24,836 nucleotides of DNA from CAYSNP01 sp964432485 (GTDB lineage Bacteria; Bacillota; Clostridia; Christensenellales; DTU072): assembly GCA_964432485.1 (NCBI GenBank), contig CAYSNP010000025.1, forward strand, positions 1 through 24,836, in the 5' to 3' direction. Below, one piece after another: positions 7,896 to 14,931 of this stretch. A model generated the notes under the pieces. That model searched no databases. It saw nothing but the letters and a program-made list of their open reading frames with translations, and was not told the DNA's origin. The stretch's first letter is position 1. Every line of letters starts with the position of its first letter. The position numbers and the translations under genes were made by a program.

Positions 7896-8699
7896 TTATC
7901 TAGTCAATAGCCCTGCATCTAACACATATTGACTGCCCGTGATATAACGGGCTTTTTTACTTGCCAAAAACAGCACCGACGCTGCTACATCTTCGGGCTC
8001 AATCCAAGGCACATCCATTAGGTTTCCTGCAGATGCAACCGCTATTTCTTCAGGAGTTTTGCCTTCTAAAAAAGCCAGCCCGTCATTCATAGGAGTATTG
8101 ACCGCTGTTGGATGGATGCTTATCACCCTTATATTATAAGGCGCAAGCTCTATTGCCAAAGATTTGGTAAGCCCCACCATGCCCCATTTAGATGCGGCAT
8201 AATGGGCCAGCCTTTTCATGCCCCTTAGCCCGCCAACCGAGCTATTGTTTATAATAACTCCGCTCTTTGCTTTTTGCATATAAGGTATAATATATTTTGC
8301 GGCAAGCCAAGCCCCTTTTAAGTTAATATCTATCATATTGTCCCATTCTTGTTCTGTAAGCTCATGAGCAAAACCATAAGCGCAAATGCCTGCATTGTTA
8401 AATAAAGCATCAATACTGCCAAACCTTGCTGCGCCCTCTGTAACCGCCGTTTCTACATCGGCGGCATTGCGAATATCTCCGCAAAAAGTAGCAACCTTTG
8501 CGCCTAAGGCTTCTATTTCTTTGCCAAGTGCCGCCAAATCAGCTAAGCAAGTATTGTTATAAGCAGGGTAAGCTAGCCTTTGACCTAAATCAAAAGCAAT
8601 GATATTTGCCCCTTCTTTAGCAAAAGCAAGCGCTACCGCTCTGCCTTGCCCTTTTGCCGCTCCGGTGATAAAGACAGTTTTATTTAAGAATTCTCCCAT
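7896..8699 (-). CDS. Short-chain dehydrogenase/reductase, GAAKGQGR subtype
   Basis: A classical-fold NAD(P)-dependent oxidoreductase of 267 residues. The cofactor motif GAAKGQG lies at residues 13-19, NNAG at 101-104, and the catalytic set is Asn126, Ser154, Tyr167 and Lys171 (YAASK). Asp37 at the end of the second strand favours NAD(H). The GQGR form of the nucleotide loop, together with the extra segment after that Asp (about 38-60, containing AYPAYNNT), resembles the carveol-dehydrogenase-like group that includes mycofactocin-coupled SDRs. The substrate cannot be deduced. AAGGAG lies 6 bases before the ATG, inside the end of the upstream gene, and the two are almost certainly one operon with a 2-base gap. 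BaiA-type bile-acid dehydrogenases are an alternative, but their nucleotide loop differs. Confidence 0.9.
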   Translation of the reverse strand: MGEFLNKTVFITGAAKGQGRAVALAFAKEGANIIAFDLGQRLAYPAYNNTCLADLAALGKEIEALGAKVATFCGDIRNAADVETAVTEGAARFGSIDALFNNAGICAYGFAHELTEQEWDNMIDINLKGAWLAAKYIIPYMQKAKSGVIINNSSVGGLRGMKRLAHYAASKWGMVGLTKSLAIELAPYNIRVISIHPTAVNTPMNDGLAFLEGKTPEEIAVASAGNLMDVPWIEPEDVAASVLFLASKKARYITGSQYVLDAGLLTR

Positions 8700-8701
8700 T
8701 G

Positions 8702-9226
8702 CTATCTCCTTGTATAACTTTGCAGGTATGTATCTAAAGGCACTTCAAGTGCATTATTTATAAGGTTTGTGGCTATCATCATACCGCCAAAAGCGGTCAA
8801 CAACACAATTTGTTCTTCGCTAAATTCTCTTTTTAATTGAGCAAAAAGCGCATTTGGCACTTTTTGAGAGGTGCTTACAAGTGCGTAACCATATTCTATT
8901 AACAGCTTATCCCTGTATGAAAGAACGGGATTGTCAGGATTCTGTCCGTTATCTATTAGAATTTTTCTAAAAAAGGTAGAGCAAATCAAGCAATTGTTGC
9001 GTGACGAAATAGCATGACAAAAGATATTTACCCCAAAATCGCCCAAAAACTTAGCGGCTTCATCTCTTAGCGGATACCATTCCATTAGCACCTTAAAGGA
9101 TAAGGGCGAGTGGAGCAAGGTCTTTTTCATATTGGTAATTCTGCCATGCGCAGTAATTTGTCCGTTATAAAGCTGCTTTTGTTGGGTGTTGCAATCAGCA
9201 TATTCTACCATTTTTATTCTTTGCAT
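8702..9226 (-). CDS. Carboxymuconolactone decarboxylase / AhpD-fold protein
   Basis: A 174-residue all-helical protein of the CMD family, which covers gamma-carboxymuconolactone decarboxylases and AhpD-type alkylhydroperoxidases. Visible are the N-terminal GRITNMKKTLLHSP segment and the CxxC pair Cys79/Cys82 (NNCLICSTFF). The AhpD proton-relay residues are not in place: position 67 is Asn rather than Glu, and position 86 is Phe rather than His. Classic AhpD peroxidase chemistry is therefore doubtful. I chose the ATG at 9226 because GGGAG sits 8 bases upstream. The in-frame ATG at 9241 has no ribosome site and would lie only a few bases from the predicted transcription start. First gene of an operon with the dehydrogenase. 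Confidence 0.85.
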   Translation of the reverse strand: MQRIKMVEYADCNTQQKQLYNGQITAHGRITNMKKTLLHSPLSFKVLMEWYPLRDEAAKFLGDFGVNIFCHAISSRNNCLICSTFFRKILIDNGQNPDNPVLSYRDKLLIEYGYALVSTSQKVPNALFAQLKREFSEEQIVLLTAFGGMMIATNLINNALEVPLDTYLQSYTRR

Positions 9227-9234
9227 TATACCTT

Positions 9235-9239
9235 CTCCC
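9235..9239 (-). promoter_or_regulatory. Ribosome binding site deciding the CMD-family start
   Basis: Minus-strand GGGAG lies 8 bases before the ATG at 9226 and downstream of the alternative ATG at 9241, favouring the shorter protein. Confidence 0.65.
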
Positions 9240-9254
9240 ATTTTTTATAAACTA

Positions 9255-9283
9255 ATTATAGCATGAATTAGATTTACAGACAA
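9255..9283 (-). promoter_or_regulatory. Sigma-A promoter for the CMD-SDR operon
   Basis: On the minus strand: TTGTCT (9283-9278), 17 bases, TATAAT (9260-9255), with TG one base upstream of the -10 (extended -10). The start would be near 9248. It is divergent from the argC promoter within the same 180-base gap. Confidence 0.68.
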
Positions 9284-9327
9284 TTTTTTTGCTTAAATTG
9301 GTAAGGCTTTGCGCTGTTTAATCTATT

Positions 9328-9345
9328 TATGTATAAATATTCATA
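9328..9345 (+). promoter_or_regulatory. Probable ARG box (ArgR/AhrC operator)
   Basis: The 18-base site TATGTATAAATATTCATA fits the ARG-box pattern WNTGAATWWWWATTCANW with one mismatch and is itself nearly palindromic. It lies 27 bases upstream of the argC -35 box. A second, much weaker half-match overlaps the -35 region near 9359-9376. The argR gene is not in this window. Confidence 0.5.
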
Positions 9346-9371
9346 TAATATAACTAATTATGTATATTTAG

Positions 9372-9400
9372 TTGCTTTTATAAGAGCGTATATGTATAAT
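9372..9400 (+). promoter_or_regulatory. Sigma-A promoter for argC-argB-GNAT
   Basis: TTGCTT (9372-9377), 17 bases, TATAAT (9395-9400), followed by AGAGGTGG (9411-9418) and the ATG at 9422. The leader would be only about 15 bases, so there is no room for an attenuator. Confidence 0.65.
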
Positions 9401-9410
9401 ATAAGCCAAA

Positions 9411-9418
9411 AGAGGTGG
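9411..9418 (+). promoter_or_regulatory. Ribosome binding site deciding the argC start
   Basis: AGAGGTGG ends 3 bases before the ATG at 9422; its AGAGG core is 6 bases away. The longer in-frame option from 9329 begins inside the ARG box, has no ribosome site, and would add 31 residues unrelated to ArgC. Confidence 0.7.
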
Positions 9419-9421
9419 ATA

Positions 9422-10456
9422 ATGTATAAAGCTGCAATAATTGGCGCTAACGGTTATACGGGGTTAGAACTTGCAACCATTTTGGCAAGACATAAAGATA
9501 TCAGTATAAAGTATATGGTATCCAGATCTATGGCAGGGCGCAAGGTAACGGATTTATATCCCACACTTACGCCTTTGCAGGATAGATTTTTTGATGCTAA
9601 CAACCCTTTGCAGATTGCAAAGGAGGCCGATATAGTTTTTTTATGCTTGCCGCATACTCAAGCATTCGAAAGCGCAGAGCTTTATATTAAGGCAGGGGTA
9701 AAGGTGGTGGATTTATCCGCTGATTTTAGATATGATAATGTGACTACTTACGAGCAATGGTACAAGACCCCGCATGCAAATGCTCAACTTAATACAAAGG
9801 CGGTATACGGGCTGCCCGAGCTTTTCGGCAAAGAAATAGCGTCTGCTGCTTTGGTGGCCAACCCGGGCTGTTATACTACAAGCGCTATCTTGCCCCTATA
9901 CCCTTTGCTTGCAAAAAAATTAATTGATACTGACAATATTGTTATAGATGCCAAGAGCGGAGTGTCCGGCGCAGGCAGAAAAATAGCGGAGGAATATTTG
10001 TTTACTGAGCTTGCAGGCAACTTTAAGGCATACTCCCTAGGCACTCATCGCCATACTTCCGAAATAGAAGAAAAGCTGACAATAGCGGCAGGCAAGCAAG
10101 TAATAGTCAGCTTTTCGCCGCACTTGCTACCCATAACTAGGGGTATCCTTTCTACCATATACGGTAGCCTAAACAGCGGTGTTTGTGCTAAAGATATACA
10201 AGATGCCCTTTTAGAATATTATGCTGACAAGCCATTTGTAAAAGTAGAGGAAGGGCTGCCCGACATTAAGAGTGTAGCAGGTAGCAATATATGCAGGATA
10301 GGTTATAGCATAGATAAGCGCACCAATAAAGTGGTGCTGGTTAGCGTGCTGGACAACTTAATAAAAGGCGCAAGCGGTCAAGCGGTACAAAACGCCAATA
10401 TAATGCTGGGGCTTGCGGAGCAGACAGGGTTAGAGTTTTTAGGAAGGTATTTATAA
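9422..10456 (+). CDS. argC: N-acetyl-gamma-glutamyl-phosphate reductase (ArgC)
   Basis: Third step of arginine synthesis: NADPH-dependent reduction of N-acetylglutamyl phosphate to the semialdehyde, in the cytoplasm. At 344 residues it is the normal length for type-1 ArgC. The Rossmann motif GANGYTG is at residues 8-14. The catalytic Cys150 lies in ANPGCYTTSAILPL, and the conserved histidine region GTHRHTSEI is at about 208-215. SFSPHLLPITRGILSTIY is the typical C-terminal signature. The open frame extends upstream to 9329, but the start at 9422 is supported by the ribosome site, the promoter position and the family length. The stop codon shares one base with the argB start (TAATG), showing translational coupling. 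Probably repressed by ArgR through the upstream box. Confidence 0.96.
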   Translation: MYKAAIIGANGYTGLELATILARHKDISIKYMVSRSMAGRKVTDLYPTLTPLQDRFFDANNPLQIAKEADIVFLCLPHTQAFESAELYIKAGVKVVDLSADFRYDNVTTYEQWYKTPHANAQLNTKAVYGLPELFGKEIASAALVANPGCYTTSAILPLYPLLAKKLIDTDNIVIDAKSGVSGAGRKIAEEYLFTELAGNFKAYSLGTHRHTSEIEEKLTIAAGKQVIVSFSPHLLPITRGILSTIYGSLNSGVCAKDIQDALLEYYADKPFVKVEEGLPDIKSVAGSNICRIGYSIDKRTNKVVLVSVLDNLIKGASGQAVQNANIMLGLAEQTGLEFLGRYL

Positions 10457-11328
10457 TGAATAATTTAATAGAAAAAGCAAATATTTTAGCAGAAGCATTA
10501 CCGTATATAAACAAACTTGCAGACAAAACAGTAGTAATTAAGTATGGCGGAAATGTAATGGATTCAGCTACAGCGCAAACTATCCTAGAGGATATTGCAC
10601 TACTGAAAATTGTAGGCGTCAACCCTGTAGTGGTGCATGGCGGCGGTCCTGCTATTAACGAAATGCTTGCTAAGCTAAATATTAAATCAAAGTTCCATAA
10701 CGGACTGCGCATAACAGATAAAGCCACAATAGAAATTGTCGAAATGGTACTGTCAGGCAAAATCAATAAGAGCATTACTGCAAAAATCAATGCGTTAGGC
10801 GTTAAGGCAATAGGTATTTGTGGCAAAGACGGTAACTTAATAGAAGCAGAAAAGGCAAAAGTAGAAGATGGTGTAGATTTAGGCTATGTGGGAGTAATTA
10901 AAAAGATAAACACAAAGCTAATAGATTTGCTAATTAAAGACGAATATATTCCTGTTATAGCTTCTCTTGGGGTGGGCGCGGATGGAGAAAGCCTAAATAT
11001 CAATGCGGATACCGTAGCAAGCGAGGTTGCCAAAGCCCTAAAAGCCGAAAAGTTAATTTATCTTACTGCTATAGACGGGGTTTATAAGACCGAACAAGGC
11101 AAGCAAGTGCTGCTCCATTTTGCTACACCTTCCCAATTAAGGCAACTTATCAAACAAGGCATTATTACCGACGGTATGATACCCAAGGTGCACTCTTGTA
11201 TTGATGGGGTAGAAAACGGGGTAAAGAATGTTCATATTATCAATGGCGGTATGCCTCACCCCGTTATGTTAGAGATTTTTACTGATTCGGGCATAGGTAC
11301 TATGGTGGAGCAAGATGAGAATAATTAA
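10456..11328 (+). CDS. argB: Acetylglutamate kinase (ArgB)
   Basis: Second step of arginine synthesis: ATP-dependent phosphorylation of N-acetylglutamate. The 290-residue length is typical of the amino-acid-kinase fold enzyme. Motifs seen are VVIKYGGNVM near residue 26, HGGGPAINEML near 61, NINADTVASEVAKAL near 174, LIYLTAIDGVY and TDGMIPKV. The N-terminal helix ahead of the kinase core (about residues 1-20) is the element that in arginine-inhibited hexameric ArgB mediates ring formation, so feedback inhibition is plausible. AGGAAGG at 10441-10447 lies inside the end of argC. The 3' end overlaps the GNAT gene by 14 bases. Confidence 0.96.
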   Translation: MNNLIEKANILAEALPYINKLADKTVVIKYGGNVMDSATAQTILEDIALLKIVGVNPVVVHGGGPAINEMLAKLNIKSKFHNGLRITDKATIEIVEMVLSGKINKSITAKINALGVKAIGICGKDGNLIEAEKAKVEDGVDLGYVGVIKKINTKLIDLLIKDEYIPVIASLGVGADGESLNINADTVASEVAKALKAEKLIYLTAIDGVYKTEQGKQVLLHFATPSQLRQLIKQGIITDGMIPKVHSCIDGVENGVKNVHIINGGMPHPVMLEIFTDSGIGTMVEQDENN

Positions 11329-11815
11329 AGCGGAAGAAAAGCATGCACAGGAATTGCTTGAAGTAACAAAAAGCGCATTTCTGGACTACAAGAGCGAGCT
11401 TTTGCCGACAATTGAAGTAAAAGCATTGCAAGAAAAGCTAGAGGATGTGCTACACGATATAAAGCATAATGAAGTATATGTCGCTCTTTCTAACCGAAAG
11501 ATTATTGGCGGCATCAGAGTAAAAAGGCTTTCTGCTGAACTTGCATATATTTATCGTTTTGCAGTAGATAAAGACAGCTCAGGGCAGGGCGTAGGCAGCG
11601 GACTGCTTGGCCATGCAATAGAGGAGTGTATAGAGTGCGGATATAACGCTATAGCCTTGCATACCAATACCAAATATTTTAAGTTGGCCAAGTATTATTA
11701 CGGTAAAGACTTTTTTGTGCATTCTACCGCAACGGATAAAGGATATATTCGGGCACTTTTTATAAAAGAATTAAACGCTCTCCCTTACGATATAACTCCC
11801 GCTACATTAATTTAG
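11315..11815 (+). CDS. GNAT-family N-acetyltransferase, candidate N-acetylglutamate synthase
   Basis: A 166-residue single-domain GNAT acetyltransferase. The acetyl-CoA-binding motif A is clear: RFAVDKDSSGQGVGSGLL at residues 81-98, with the QGVGSG pyrophosphate loop from Gln91. A motif B region with Tyr/Phe near KLAKYYYGKDFF follows. The start codon lies within argB (14-base overlap, GGTGGAG just upstream), so it is translationally coupled to the arginine genes. Short stand-alone GNATs of about this size act as N-acetylglutamate synthase in some bacteria, which would supply the ArgB substrate; that assignment here rests on position and size. It could equally be an unrelated protein or small-molecule acetyltransferase. 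No argJ, argD or argF follows. Confidence 0.85.
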   Translation: MRIIKAEEKHAQELLEVTKSAFLDYKSELLPTIEVKALQEKLEDVLHDIKHNEVYVALSNRKIIGGIRVKRLSAELAYIYRFAVDKDSSGQGVGSGLLGHAIEECIECGYNAIALHTNTKYFKLAKYYYGKDFFVHSTATDKGYIRALFIKELNALPYDITPATLI

Positions 11816-11842
11816 CAGATTGATTGAAAAGCCTGCTCTTTT
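11814..11842 (+). terminator. Possible weak terminator after the GNAT gene
   Basis: AGCAG (11814-11818) can pair with CTGCT (11833-11837) around a 14-base loop, followed by CTTTTT. The stem is short and the site overlaps the next promoter, so this is tentative. Confidence 0.25.
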
Positions 11843-11853
11843 TGTGGTATATT
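11824..11853 (+). promoter_or_regulatory. Sigma-A-like promoter for the FAH-family gene
   Basis: TTGAAA (11824-11829), 18 bases, TATATT (11848-11853), then GGAGG and the ATG at 11873. The leader is only about 12 bases. Confidence 0.5.
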
Positions 11854-11872
11854 GGCTTTATGGAGGTAAGGT

Positions 11873-12748
11873 ATGTATTTTGCTACAATTGTAAAAGACG
11901 GTCAAAACTGCCCTATAGCGGTAAGTGCTGACAAGGAGCGCTATTGTTCTCTTATAGATTTATTTGGCTGTAACAGTTTATTGGAGTTTATACGCTCTTA
12001 TTCCGAAAATCAATTACACCTTATCAGCCAACATTTGCAAGCAGGCTTGCCTTTTTCGCTTCAAGACTATACTTTTGCCGCACCTATCCCCTATCCTCCA
12101 CGCAATGCTTTTTGTTTGGGTAAGAATTACAGAGACCATTTGGAAGAAATCCCAATGCTGGCAGGTGCGCAAGACGGAATAATCACTCATCCCATTCATT
12201 TTACCAAGCTGGCGTATCCCGCATTAGGTAATTTAGCCGCAGTCAGCAGATATGCCAAATATAGCGGCAAGCTAGATTACGAAACCGAACTTACCGTAGT
12301 TATTGCAAAGCAAGGGCGGGACATTGCGCAAGAGCAAGCGGCAGATTATATCTTTGGTTACACTATTTGCAATGATTGGTCTATGCGCAACTTTCAAGCT
12401 CAACATAGCCAATGGTTTAAGGGAAAATCTTTTGACGGACATTTAACAATGGGCCCTTATATAGCGCATAAAAGTATTATAGACTATCCGCCAAAGCTAA
12501 ACTTACAAACTATTGTCAATGGAGAAGTAAGGCAATCATCTAACACCGCTAACTTGATTTTTAGTATTGATTATATAATCAGCGACCTTTCTAAGGGGAT
12601 TACTCTTTATCCCGGAGATATTATTTTAACAGGCACTTGTAAAGGGGTAGGCTTAGGCTCTACCCCTCCAAAATACCTTAACACAGGCGACAAGGTGACA
12701 AGTAAAATAGAAAAAATAGGGCAGCTAACTAGCTTTATTGTCGATTAG
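11873..12748 (+). CDS. Fumarylacetoacetate hydrolase (FAH) family protein
   Basis: A 291-residue member of the FAH superfamily: metal-dependent hydrolases, hydratases and decarboxylases of beta-diketo or 2-oxo acids such as acylpyruvates and 2-hydroxyhepta-2,4-diene-1,7-dioate. The superfamily GxNYxDH motif appears as GKNYRDH at residues 83-89. The divalent-metal ligands Glu137, Glu139 (DYETEL) and Asp168 (NDWS) are in place. GDIILTGTCKGVG near residue 250 is the usual C-terminal signature. Residues 1-70 form the variable N-terminal domain. The exact substrate is not readable from sequence. GGAGG precedes the ATG by 6 bases. It has its own promoter and converges on ypeB with a 2-base gap. Confidence 0.92.
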   Translation: MYFATIVKDGQNCPIAVSADKERYCSLIDLFGCNSLLEFIRSYSENQLHLISQHLQAGLPFSLQDYTFAAPIPYPPRNAFCLGKNYRDHLEEIPMLAGAQDGIITHPIHFTKLAYPALGNLAAVSRYAKYSGKLDYETELTVVIAKQGRDIAQEQAADYIFGYTICNDWSMRNFQAQHSQWFKGKSFDGHLTMGPYIAHKSIIDYPPKLNLQTIVNGEVRQSSNTANLIFSIDYIISDLSKGITLYPGDIILTGTCKGVGLGSTPPKYLNTGDKVTSKIEKIGQLTSFIVD

Positions 12749-12750
12749 CC

Positions 12751-14067
12751 TTAAACAATTAGCTGTCCGCCATCCTCTACAACTAACAATATACCTTCGC
12801 CCTTTAGGGTGTTTGCATTGACATAAATATAATATGTTTTGTCTTCATATTTGCCAATAAACTCATATACCAATTTTTCTGTGTTCCATTCGGTAGGGAT
12901 AAATGCCAATCGCTCATTGGTAACATTTACTTTTGAGCTGACTTTTTCTCGCGCTTGTGCAAGAGTCTTTTCGGGGGTGTAGCTTCTCTCCTTATGGCAA
13001 TAGATATAGTCTTTAGCTTCCAGCCCTATAACCTCGCCGCTGCTTGCCTCTACTTTAACCTTAATTTGGTCGCAATATACTATTACATCATCTTTTTGGT
13101 AGGCAAAATTGATATAAATTGTAGAATTGTTATTATTCACCCATACAGGCGTCATATCAGGATAACCTGCATCCGTTACAAACTGTTGTGCAATATCTAT
13201 ACATTCATCTTCCTCATAATTTACAGCATTAACTTCTTTATAAGCATTATAAAGCACTAACCAGCCTCCCTTTTTGCTTATATATGCGGTGGCAGGCTTG
13301 CCTTCTATATTAAAGCTAAAGATATAAGAGGGTATATTGCCTCCTGCTTCTCCTGAATGTTTTAGGTTAGTGATTTCTTTTTCGCTAAAGTAATTGCTTA
13401 TCTTACTTTGAGCGTCTTGTGCGCTTATTTCGGCAAGTCCTTGTATGGCAATTGCATCTCTATCGGACAGCCCGTCGCTAAAAGGCCCGTCATAAATCAA
13501 TCCTGGATGTTCAGCAGTAGAAGTATTGATTTTTGCCACAGCCGCCGATAAAAAGTTAAGGTCTTTATTAAACTTGCCCATAAGTTTATTGCCTTGTTCA
13601 ATTTCGCCTTGTACTTGGTACATTGCCTCTTGCATTGCGGATATTACTTCATGGCTTTTTGCAAGATTTTGCGCTTCCTCATTGCTGATTCCTACGCTGC
13701 CTTCATCTATCTTTACGGAAAGATAGTAGCAATAATCGCCTAACTGATTAATAAACTTTATGATACTGTCAATAGATTCGTCCCTAAGAGCAAGTTGAGA
13801 GAAGTTGGATTCCGCCACAGAAGTATCCTTCCAAATATCTTTTAGCAATGCCTGCTGTTCCTCTTTATTTACAGCTATTTGCAGTTTGGCAAGACTGATA
13901 TCCAGGTCGCCTACTGCATTAAGCGCATTGTAATAAGATTTCTCGTATAGCGATTCCAACTGATTTTTATAACGATTATGTCTATAAGCGGCAAAACCTA
14001 GCGCTATGCTTAGCCCAACTACCAAAACAGCGGCAGTAATATAAAAAGCCCATTTTTTCTTTTCCAT
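12751..14067 (-). CDS. ypeB: Germination protein YpeB
   Basis: A 438-residue spore protein that stabilises and localises the cortex-lytic enzyme SleB in the dormant spore, in the inner membrane and cortex region. Residues about 7-28 are an uncleaved membrane anchor. Residues 30-180 form a helical YpeB N-terminal domain. The family signature HPGLIYDGPFSD follows near residue 187. Then come PepSY-type repeats up to the conserved acidic LLVVEDGGQL end. Length and order match clostridial and Bacillus YpeB. The ribosome site GGAGG (14081-14085) is 13 bases from the ATG, longer than usual. It is third in the spoIIR-sleB-ypeB order but separated from sleB by 180 bases that hold an inverted-repeat element. 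Confidence 0.95.
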   Translation of the reverse strand: MEKKKWAFYITAAVLVVGLSIALGFAAYRHNRYKNQLESLYEKSYYNALNAVGDLDISLAKLQIAVNKEEQQALLKDIWKDTSVAESNFSQLALRDESIDSIIKFINQLGDYCYYLSVKIDEGSVGISNEEAQNLAKSHEVISAMQEAMYQVQGEIEQGNKLMGKFNKDLNFLSAAVAKINTSTAEHPGLIYDGPFSDGLSDRDAIAIQGLAEISAQDAQSKISNYFSEKEITNLKHSGEAGGNIPSYIFSFNIEGKPATAYISKKGGWLVLYNAYKEVNAVNYEEDECIDIAQQFVTDAGYPDMTPVWVNNNNSTIYINFAYQKDDVIVYCDQIKVKVEASSGEVIGLEAKDYIYCHKERSYTPEKTLAQAREKVSSKVNVTNERLAFIPTEWNTEKLVYEFIGKYEDKTYYIYVNANTLKGEGILLVVEDGGQLIV

Positions 14068-14093
14068 ATTAATATTTATTCCTCCAATGTCAA

Positions 14094-14111
14094 TGTGCCA
14101 TTATAGGCACA
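14094..14111. repeat. Small inverted repeat just upstream of ypeB
   Basis: TGTGCC (14094-14099) pairs with GGCACA (14106-14111) around ATTATA. In a ypeB transcript this hairpin would sit 8 bases upstream of the GGAGG. It lacks a T tail, so it is not an obvious terminator. Confidence 0.45.
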
Positions 14112-14121
14112 AACTTGTTGA

Positions 14122-14240
14122 TAACGGTGCAGATGCAAGCAAGACGAGGCGAGCGAGGCAATCATGCGGGAGTGTATCCCAATATACATGACCTAGGAAA
14201 ATGTAGCCTAACAATGTATTGCGATGTATATGCACCGTTA
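14122..14240. repeat. 119-bp terminal-inverted-repeat (MITE-like) element between sleB and ypeB
   Basis: The ends are perfect 10-base inverted repeats, TAACGGTGCA (14122-14131) and TGCACCGTTA (14231-14240). The interior can fold further, with an apical hairpin TGTAT/ATACA at 14173-14177 and 14184-14188. It also has a GC-rich purine block, GACGAGGCGAGCGAGGC, at 14144-14160. It encodes no protein. It starts 7 bases after the sleB stop codon and fills most of the sleB-ypeB gap. Size and ends suit a miniature non-autonomous element or a dispersed structured repeat. No target-site duplication is obvious and no second copy was seen in this window. Confidence 0.65.
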
Positions 14241-14247
14241 GTTTTTC

Positions 14248-14931
14248 TTAGACGCAAAAGACATGCAGCCCAATGGTCAGCCTTACTTCTTTAGAGCGTA
14301 TCCAAGCATTAGTTGCAGTTGCAGGGTTGTAATAAAAAAGGCAACCGTAAGTAGGGTCCCAACCATTGAGCGCATCTTGAGCCGCTCTGATAGAAGTAGC
14401 ATCAGGCGCAAGGTTGATTTGCCCGTCAGCAACGCAAGTAAAAGCATAAGGCTGGTAAATTACGCCGCTAATCGAATTGGGAAACTGGCTGTCCTTTACT
14501 CTGTTAAGCACTACTGCCGCTACTGCAACTTGCCCTGTATACGGTTCGCCTCGGGCTTCCGCATGCACACAGCGTGCCAAAAGGTTAAGATTGGCGCTGT
14601 TAGTGCCGCTGTTGTGCAGCGGCACACCTATAGCCGCTGCAGTTTGCGGCCCTACTATACCGTCTACAGCCAGCCCGTGCTTTCTTTGAAAGTAGCGCAC
14701 CCCCGCTTCGGTCAACGGTCCGAATATACCGTCCACACCACCTGTATAATATCCCCAAGCCTTTAGCCGCCTTTGAATTTCTTTTACGGTGCTGCCCGTA
14801 CTCCCTTGCCTAATCAGTTGCGCTTCCGCTACTCGCTTATTGTCAAAATTTGCAAATAATAATATGCTAACTGCTACTAGCACAAAAACCAGGGTATAGG
14901 CAAGCACTTTTTGTATGATGTCTTTTCTCAT
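14248..14931 (-). CDS. sleB: Spore cortex-lytic enzyme SleB
   Basis: A germination-specific lytic transglycosylase that degrades muramic-delta-lactam cortex peptidoglycan. The 227-residue protein has an N-terminal signal or anchor (about 10-27). A peptidoglycan-binding domain follows at about 41-103 (GSTGSTVKEIQRRL, DGIFGPLTEAGVRYFQ, DGIVGPQTAAAIGV). The Hydrolase_2 catalytic domain covers 113-227, with the catalytic Glu125 in HAEARGEPYTGQVAV. The C-terminus, IGLHVFCV, differs slightly from the usual IGNHxF ending but is full length. The ATG overlaps the spoIIR stop by 4 bases (ATGA), showing coupling. YpeB, its usual partner, follows after an intervening repeat element. Confidence 0.95.
   Translation of the reverse strand: MRKDIIQKVLAYTLVFVLVAVSILLFANFDNKRVAEAQLIRQGSTGSTVKEIQRRLKAWGYYTGGVDGIFGPLTEAGVRYFQRKHGLAVDGIVGPQTAAAIGVPLHNSGTNSANLNLLARCVHAEARGEPYTGQVAVAAVVLNRVKDSQFPNSISGVIYQPYAFTCVADGQINLAPDATSIRAAQDALNGWDPTYGCLFYYNPATATNAWIRSKEVRLTIGLHVFCV

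Noticed and set aside
8140..8699. A BaiA-type bile-acid hydroxysteroid dehydrogenase, given the BaiCD-like enzyme 13 kb away
   Set aside because: The nucleotide-binding loop and the extra segment after the second strand do not fit BaiA, and no other bai gene is present.
9329..9421. An N-terminal extension of 31 residues on ArgC
   Set aside because: It starts inside the ARG box, upstream of the promoter, with no ribosome site, and is unlike any ArgC N-terminus.
14263..14766. A 167-codon plus-strand reading frame opposite sleB
   Set aside because: It is antisense to a full-length, motif-complete SleB; coding by chance.
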